Shown here piece by piece: positions 13,294 through 16,239 of a DNA stretch of 16,239 bases. Source of the DNA: UBA525 sp964589765 (GTDB taxonomy: Archaea; Nanobdellota; Nanobdellia; Woesearchaeales; UBA525); NCBI GenBank assembly GCA_964589765.1, contig CAZPUM010000026.1:1-16239 (forward strand). Direction: 5' to 3'. The notes beneath the pieces are model-generated. The model searched no databases, was not told the DNA's origin, and saw only the letters and a program-made list of their open reading frames with translations. The position numbers were made by a program, and so were the translations under genes. Numbering within the stretch: the first letter of the stretch is position 1; the number at the start of each line of letters is the position of its first letter.

Positions 13294-13641
13294 CTAGTAA
13301 AGAGTTCTTTCTTCTTCAAGAATTTTCTTGATTTTCCTGTCAAAAGCCCATTTTTTTATGGCCAAAATCTTTCTCTCTTTCCACTGTTTAATTTTAATAA
13401 TCTGGTTGGTTTTCCAATCATGGTATTTCTTAATGGGTTTGTGAACAGCAGTGTTTATCTTTTCGTTTCGGTATATAACTGCCTGCTGTTTCTGATACTC
13501 TCTGATGAGTTTCTTGTACTCTTTGTCAAAATGCTTTTTTGGTTTTGTCCAGTCTGAAGAGTTCATGAACGATTTAAACGCCTGTTTTTCCAAACGCTCT
13601 TTCTCTTGTGAGAACCAATCCTCTAATTCTTGTAGGTCCAT
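13294..13641 (-). CDS. Small lysine-rich helical protein, unknown function
   Basis: A 115-residue protein of no recognised family, likely all helical and rich in Lys, Glu, Gln and Trp (for example WKERKILAIKKWAFDRKIKKILEEE near the C terminus, positions 87-111). It has no membrane segment or signal peptide. The charge pattern suggests a coiled coil or a nucleic-acid or ribosome contact, but this is a guess. The case for a real gene is its start: the ATG at 13641 is 25.5 bp from a TATA box that also fits the divergent pth2 gene. Its end is about 60 bp from the tRNA-Pro 5' end. Confidence 0.65.
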   Translation of the reverse strand: MDLQELEDWFSQEKERLEKQAFKSFMNSSDWTKPKKHFDKEYKKLIREYQKQQAVIYRNEKINTAVHKPIKKYHDWKTNQIIKIKQWKERKILAIKKWAFDRKIKKILEEERTLY

Positions 13642-13661
13642 GACCTGGTTGTGACTGTCGG

Positions 13662-13671
13662 TTTTTTATAT
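13662..13671. promoter_or_regulatory. Shared bidirectional TATA box (pth2 and small basic gene)
   Basis: TTTTTTATAT reads ATATAAAAAA on the other strand. Its centre (13666.5) is 26.5 bp from the pth2 ATG at 13693 and 25.5 bp from the ATG at 13641 of the opposite gene, so both would be leaderless from one box. Confidence 0.6.
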
Positions 13672-13692
13672 CCTTCCACACGCCAGCTATGT

Positions 13693-14040
13693 ATGAATGA
13701 GTTAAAACAGCTGATTATTATCAGGCAGGACCTTAAGTTGCCTAAGGGTAAGGCTGCTGCTCAGGCAGCACATGCCTCTGTGGAAGCGGTCCTTCGCTCA
13801 AACGCTGATTTGGTCAGGCCCTGGCGTCAGCAGGGTATGGCGAAGGTCGTGCTAAAAGTTACTGATGAGAAAGAGCTTTTGAAGTATCTTCAGTTGGCCA
13901 AGGATCAAGGATTTCCTACTGCACTGATTACTGACGCGGGACGTACTGTTGTTGCTCCGGGAACCAAGACTTGCGTTGCTATAGGCCCTGCCTACTCTGA
14001 AAAACTGGATATCCACTTTTCAGAACTTAAGCTTCTTTAG
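13693..14040 (+). CDS. pth2: Peptidyl-tRNA hydrolase, Pth2 family
   Basis: A 115-residue archaeal/eukaryotic-type Pth2 that frees stalled tRNAs by cutting the ester bond in peptidyl-tRNA. Typical signatures: QLIIIRQDLKLPKGKAAAQAAHASV (positions 6-30, with the catalytic-region Lys18, Lys20 and His27), FPTALITDAGRT, and APGTKTCVAIGPA near the C terminus. Length matches the family. The frame is open upstream to a GTG at 13651, but the TATA box at 13662-13671 lies between, so the leaderless ATG at 13693 is used. The last 4 bp overlap the end of the convergent YceI-like gene. Confidence 0.95.
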   Translation: MNELKQLIIIRQDLKLPKGKAAAQAAHASVEAVLRSNADLVRPWRQQGMAKVVLKVTDEKELLKYLQLAKDQGFPTALITDAGRTVVAPGTKTCVAIGPAYSEKLDIHFSELKLL

Positions 14041-14597
14041 GTTGTGAAAGTGAATCCTATAGATACCTCATCATTAACGGCAGGGTAGTTTATTTCAAAA
14101 TCGCTCATTTTGAGGATTGTCTCTCCACTTATTGAGTTTTCAGTTGTTGTAACAGGAAAGCTCATGCGTTTAGTAACCCCATGGAATGTTAAATCTGCCA
14201 CAACATTGTCAGACTCAAGTAATACGGTTTCAACCTCTATGGTAGGGTAGATATCAACATTAAAAAAATCCTCATTTCTAAGGTGTCTGTCAAGTCCATC
14301 GCTGTCTGTATCAACAGATTCTGCCTTGATTGTTCCTCTTGCGCCTACGAGGGTGTCGCCTTCATACAACAGTACTCCGAGCATTTCATTAAAAGTGCCC
14401 TCGTGGGATTTGCCAGGGCCGTACCCTATGAATCTAAAGCTTGATTCTTCTATGTTTATGGGCACTTCTGTGAAATCGCCTTCAAGTTCGATTGTGTTTC
14501 CGGTTAGAATTTCGGCTCTGTTAGCATCATCGGGGGGTGCTGTACATGCTGAAAGTGTGATTATACCTATAATTAATAATATTGTTGTGATTTTCAT
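14037..14597 (-). CDS. YceI-like lipoprotein
   Basis: A 186-residue predicted lipoprotein. The N terminus is a lysine and a hydrophobic core ending in the lipobox LSAC (15-18), so Cys18 should carry a lipid and tether the protein outside the membrane. Residues 32-186 are a YceI-type beta barrel: SFRFIGYGPGKSHEGTF, the VDTDSDGLDRHLRNEDFF segment, YPTIEVET and LTFHGVTK. YceI proteins bind isoprenoid chains in a lipocalin-like pocket; here the ligand is unknown. The ATG at 14597 is 25 bp from a TTTTTAA box at 14619-14625 and so is probably leaderless. Its stop overlaps pth2 by 4 bp. Confidence 0.88.
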   Translation of the reverse strand: MKITTILLIIGIITLSACTAPPDDANRAEILTGNTIELEGDFTEVPINIEESSFRFIGYGPGKSHEGTFNEMLGVLLYEGDTLVGARGTIKAESVDTDSDGLDRHLRNEDFFNVDIYPTIEVETVLLESDNVVADLTFHGVTKRMSFPVTTTENSISGETILKMSDFEINYPAVNDEVSIGFTFTT

Positions 14598-14618
14598 TTT
14601 AAGTCGCCAAGTATTTGG

Positions 14619-14625
14619 TTTTTAA
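14619..14625 (-). promoter_or_regulatory. TATA-like box of the YceI gene
   Basis: The minus strand reads TTAAAAA within CTTAAAAAC, centred 25 bp from the ATG at 14597. It is weaker than the other boxes; the TATATATAAA at 14645-14654 is also readable in this direction but is too far for a leaderless start. Confidence 0.4.
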
Positions 14626-14644
14626 GCGTTTTCCCAATTCGTAG

Positions 14645-14654
14645 TATATATAAA
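14645..14654 (+). promoter_or_regulatory. TATA box of tRNA-Arg
   Basis: TATATATAAA, centred 28 bp before the tRNA 5' end, is a strong archaeal TATA box. Confidence 0.6.
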
Positions 14655-14677
14655 CGGATTACTGTCTCTTTAATGAC

Positions 14678-14751
14678 GGGCCCGTAGTTTAGCCTGGATA
14701 GAATGCGAGGCTTCGGACCTCGAGACTCCGGTTCGAATCCGGGCGGGCTCA
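14678..14751 (+). tRNA. tRNA-Arg (anticodon TCG)
   Basis: A complete cloverleaf. The acceptor GGGCCCG pairs with CGGGCTC (one G-U). The D stem GTTT/GAAT has wobble pairs, and A20 in the D loop fits an arginine tRNA. The anticodon stem CGAGG/CCTCG holds the loop CTTCGGA with anticodon TCG. The T arm is TCCGG-TTCGAAT-CCGGG. The discriminator is A73. CC follows, then T, so no full CCA is encoded. A T-run follows directly (14754-14757). The 3' end is repeated 85 bp downstream. Confidence 0.94.
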
Positions 14752-14797
14752 CCTTTTAGTCTTCACCGTATTCGAACGCTCGTCATTACATTCCTCG

Positions 14798-14820
14798 GTT
14801 TGAATTCTCAGAATCCAAAC
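14798..14820. repeat. Imperfect inverted repeat next to the duplicated tRNA tail
   Basis: GTTTG (14798-14802) matches CAAAC (14816-14820), and ATTCT (14804-14808) matches AGAAT (14810-14814), with one mismatch each side. It ends exactly where the tRNA-tail copy begins (14821). Confidence 0.5.
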
Positions 14821-14842
14821 AATCCGGGCGGGCTCACCTTTT
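14821..14842 (+). repeat. 22-bp copy of the tRNA-Arg 3' end
   Basis: An exact copy of 14736-14757, which covers the last part of the T arm, the 3' acceptor strand, A73-CC and the T-run. The copies are 85 bp apart with a 63-bp spacer. Integrative elements in archaea often recombine into tRNA 3' ends and leave such direct repeats. No integrase lies between the copies, so this would be a scar or a short tandem duplication. Confidence 0.75.
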
Positions 14843-14850
14843 TCTGAATA

Positions 14851-14860
14851 TTTTTATAAA
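14851..14860 (+). promoter_or_regulatory. TATA box of the SpoIIM/DUF95 gene
   Basis: TTTTTATAAA, centred 26.5 bp before the GTG at 14882, implies a leaderless transcript. It lies 9 bp past the duplicated tRNA tail. Confidence 0.55.
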
Positions 14861-14881
14861 TGGTGTTGTGCTTGGCCTATT

Positions 14882-15901
14882 GTGGTATTTGAGCACCTGT
14901 TTCCTGAGAAGCTTCTTGAGAAAAAGCATTGGACAGCATTCTTTCTTGCTATAATATACACCACAATCAGTATTGTGATAGCTAGGTTGGTTTTTGGAGG
15001 GAACTCGGGTTTGGTCTCGGTATTTTTCACGAGTATTTTCCTGTTGCCTTATTTTCAGGACCTCCTGAAAAGGGAGGAGAAACAGGAGCTTCGTGAAAAA
15101 AGATTCACATTCAAGAGACTTTTCAGGGATAATTTTGACATGATTCAGGTTTATTTTTTCTTGTTTTTTGGTATTTATCTGACCTATTTATTTTACTCAT
15201 TTCTGGGTCCTTTCCTCGGCTATGATATTTCTGTTGTTTTTAGAGAACAGTTGAGTCTTGAGGCGCTTAGGGGTGGTGCTATCTTTTCGTTTGATGCTTT
15301 TGCGCACATCATGCTGAATAACTGGTGGGTTTTGCTTGCGACTTTCCTGATAGCATTGGTTGCGGGGGATGGGGCTGTTTTCTTTGTGGCTTGGAATGCT
15401 AGTGTATGGGGTACTATTTTCGGTTACCGTGCCGTGATGGCTGCTTCTTTTGATGGTTCATCAGCTTTGTTTGTACTTTTGACTATTGTTCTGATTACTT
15501 TGCCACATGTCATTCTGGAGGGAAGTGCTTACATTTTGGCTGCTATTTCGGGCGCGATTATATCTGATGAGATTGACAAACCTTCTGAGCTGAAACTGTT
15601 TGTGCTGTACTTTATTTTCGCAGCTATTGTCTATTATGTGCTGACATGGGTTGTTTTCACTATGTTCAGTTCGTTTGTTCTAAAAATTATATTCGCGATT
15701 GGTTTGGCCCTTGCGATTCTTTACTTGATGCACATGGTATTTGATACTTCCAGATATCAGAAGGTGTTCAAGTACAATTACCAACTGTTTGTTTTTGCAT
15801 TAATTGTATTCGCTGTTGGAGCTATCGTTGAGGTTCTTGTTCTCTCGAATGCTACAGTTCTCACTGACATCTATGCTCAAGCATTTTTGGCAGGTCTGTA
15901 A
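14882..15901 (+). CDS. SpoIIM/DUF95 family membrane protein
   Basis: A 339-residue integral membrane protein with seven or more hydrophobic segments (clear ones near 19-38, 88-108, 146-170, 195-222, 239-262 and 268-286, and near 302-322). The family core is recognisable: HIMLNNWWVLLATFLIALVAGDG (142-164) followed by WNASVWGTIFGYRA and LPHVILEGSAYILAA (207-221). SpoIIM-like proteins are widespread in archaea, where their job is not established; the sporulation name comes from Bacillus. A basic cytoplasmic loop (KREEKQELREKRFTFKR, 63-79) follows the second segment. GTG at 14882 is exactly one leaderless spacing from its TATA box. The gene stands alone. Confidence 0.85.
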   Translation: MVFEHLFPEKLLEKKHWTAFFLAIIYTTISIVIARLVFGGNSGLVSVFFTSIFLLPYFQDLLKREEKQELREKRFTFKRLFRDNFDMIQVYFFLFFGIYLTYLFYSFLGPFLGYDISVVFREQLSLEALRGGAIFSFDAFAHIMLNNWWVLLATFLIALVAGDGAVFFVAWNASVWGTIFGYRAVMAASFDGSSALFVLLTIVLITLPHVILEGSAYILAAISGAIISDEIDKPSELKLFVLYFIFAAIVYYVLTWVVFTMFSSFVLKIIFAIGLALAILYLMHMVFDTSRYQKVFKYNYQLFVFALIVFAVGAIVEVLVLSNATVLTDIYAQAFLAGL

Positions 15902-15939
15902 TTGTTTGTATATAGAAAATAATTCATTTTCGCACAAAC

Positions 15940-15948
15940 TTTATAAAT
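15940..15948 (+). promoter_or_regulatory. TATA box of the last gene
   Basis: TTTATAAAT predicts a transcript start near 15970, which leaves a leader of about 54 nt, longer than for any other gene here. Confidence 0.55.
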
Positions 15949-15969
15949 CAGTATAAGTAATTGTGCTCT

Positions 15970-15989
15970 AGTATACCTAAATGTATACT
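15970..15989. promoter_or_regulatory. Perfect 7-bp inverted repeat at the transcript start
   Basis: AGTATAC (15970-15976) and GTATACT (15983-15989) flank a 6-nt spacer. It begins at the predicted transcript start of the last gene, so it could be a repressor operator or a hairpin at the 5' end of the mRNA. A small GGG-N5-CCC hairpin (16000-16010) follows before the ribosome site. Confidence 0.45.
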
Positions 15990-16023
15990 CAGTGACTACG
16001 GGTTAATCCCACAGAGGAGCAGT

Positions 16024-16239
16024 ATGGTAAAGAAACTTGAAAGCGAATTTTTAACGTTCAGCCTGATAGCTGTATTCGTCATCGCGGTTCTGGCAATATT
16101 CGGAATGGTAGTTCTAGTAAAGAGCGGACCAGCAATCCCAACAGGAATGCAACCGGTGGCTGCGGACAATGTGGCAGGAGATGCTGTAGGTCAAATGAGT
16201 TTGAGTGAAATTTGTGCTGAGATGGCTACATGGCCTGCT
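16024..16239 (+). CDS. Membrane-anchored protein, N-terminal part
   Basis: The first 72 codons of a gene cut by the window end. A short basic/acidic head (MVKKLESEF) is followed by one long hydrophobic segment (10-32), then a Gly/Pro/Ala-rich stretch that is probably outside. One cysteine is visible at 64. It looks like an uncleaved anchor with a soluble outer domain, perhaps a surface or pilin-like protein; the family cannot be told from this part. GAGGAG lies 4 nt before the ATG, unlike the leaderless genes nearby, and the leader holds the inverted repeat described at 15970-15989. Confidence 0.75.
   Translation, partial: MVKKLESEFLTFSLIAVFVIAVLAIFGMVVLVKSGPAIPTGMQPVAADNVAGDAVGQMSLSEICAEMATWPA

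Noticed and set aside
14752..14842. A second, degenerate tRNA gene
   Set aside because: Only the 3' tail matches; no acceptor 5' strand, D arm or anticodon arm can be folded from 14758-14820.
15902..16023. Riboswitch in the leader of the last gene
   Set aside because: It has two short hairpins but no known aptamer core that I can recognise.

Overview
This window looks like part of an archaeal chromosome. Supporting signs are archaeal-type Pth2, ZPR1-like and SepF proteins, TATA-box promoters 24-28 bp from start codons with no leader in between, tRNA genes without an encoded CCA, and T-tract terminators. The gene mix (SepF, SpoIIM/DUF95, phosphoketolase plus acetate kinase, many small orphan proteins) would fit a DPANN-type lineage such as Woesearchaeota or Pacearchaeota. 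That placement is inference; there is no rRNA or other strong marker here.

Layout. At 105-461 (minus) is a tyrosine-rich secreted protein. At 545-2175 (minus) is a two-gene operon of a membrane protein (DUF1189-like) and an acidic protein with a repeated short motif. Its promoter TATA box is apparently shared with the divergent metallophosphoesterase at 2226. A large orphan protein (2989-4329, plus) follows and overlaps tail to tail with a ZPR1 zinc-finger gene (minus). The cell division gene sepF (4890-5291, minus) is divergent from a three-gene sugar-nucleotide operon (5449-8072): a ribbon-helix-helix/nucleotidyltransferase fusion, a mannose-6-phosphate-isomerase-type cupin and a phosphomannomutase. 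Together these could make an NDP-sugar, most likely GDP-mannose, for surface glycans.

At 8122-11588 are phosphoketolase and acetate kinase in overlapping frames. Together they convert xylulose-5-P or fructose-6-P to acetyl-P and then acetate plus ATP. This is a bacterial-style route that bypasses the ADP-forming acetyl-CoA synthetase common in archaea. Next come a membrane sensor with an outside domain, one membrane segment and four CBS domains, tRNA-Pro(CGG), a lysine-rich small protein divergent from pth2, a YceI-like lipoprotein, tRNA-Arg(TCG) with a duplicated 3' end, a SpoIIM/DUF95 membrane protein, and the start of a membrane-anchored protein cut by the window end.

The points most worth a second look are: the DNA-binding domain fused to a sugar nucleotidyltransferase, with matching palindromes upstream of its promoter and of the sepF promoter; two cases where one TATA box appears to drive two leaderless genes in opposite directions; the phosphoketolase/acetate kinase pair with unusual acetate kinase residues; the outside-domain/CBS sensor; and the 22-bp tRNA-tail duplication.
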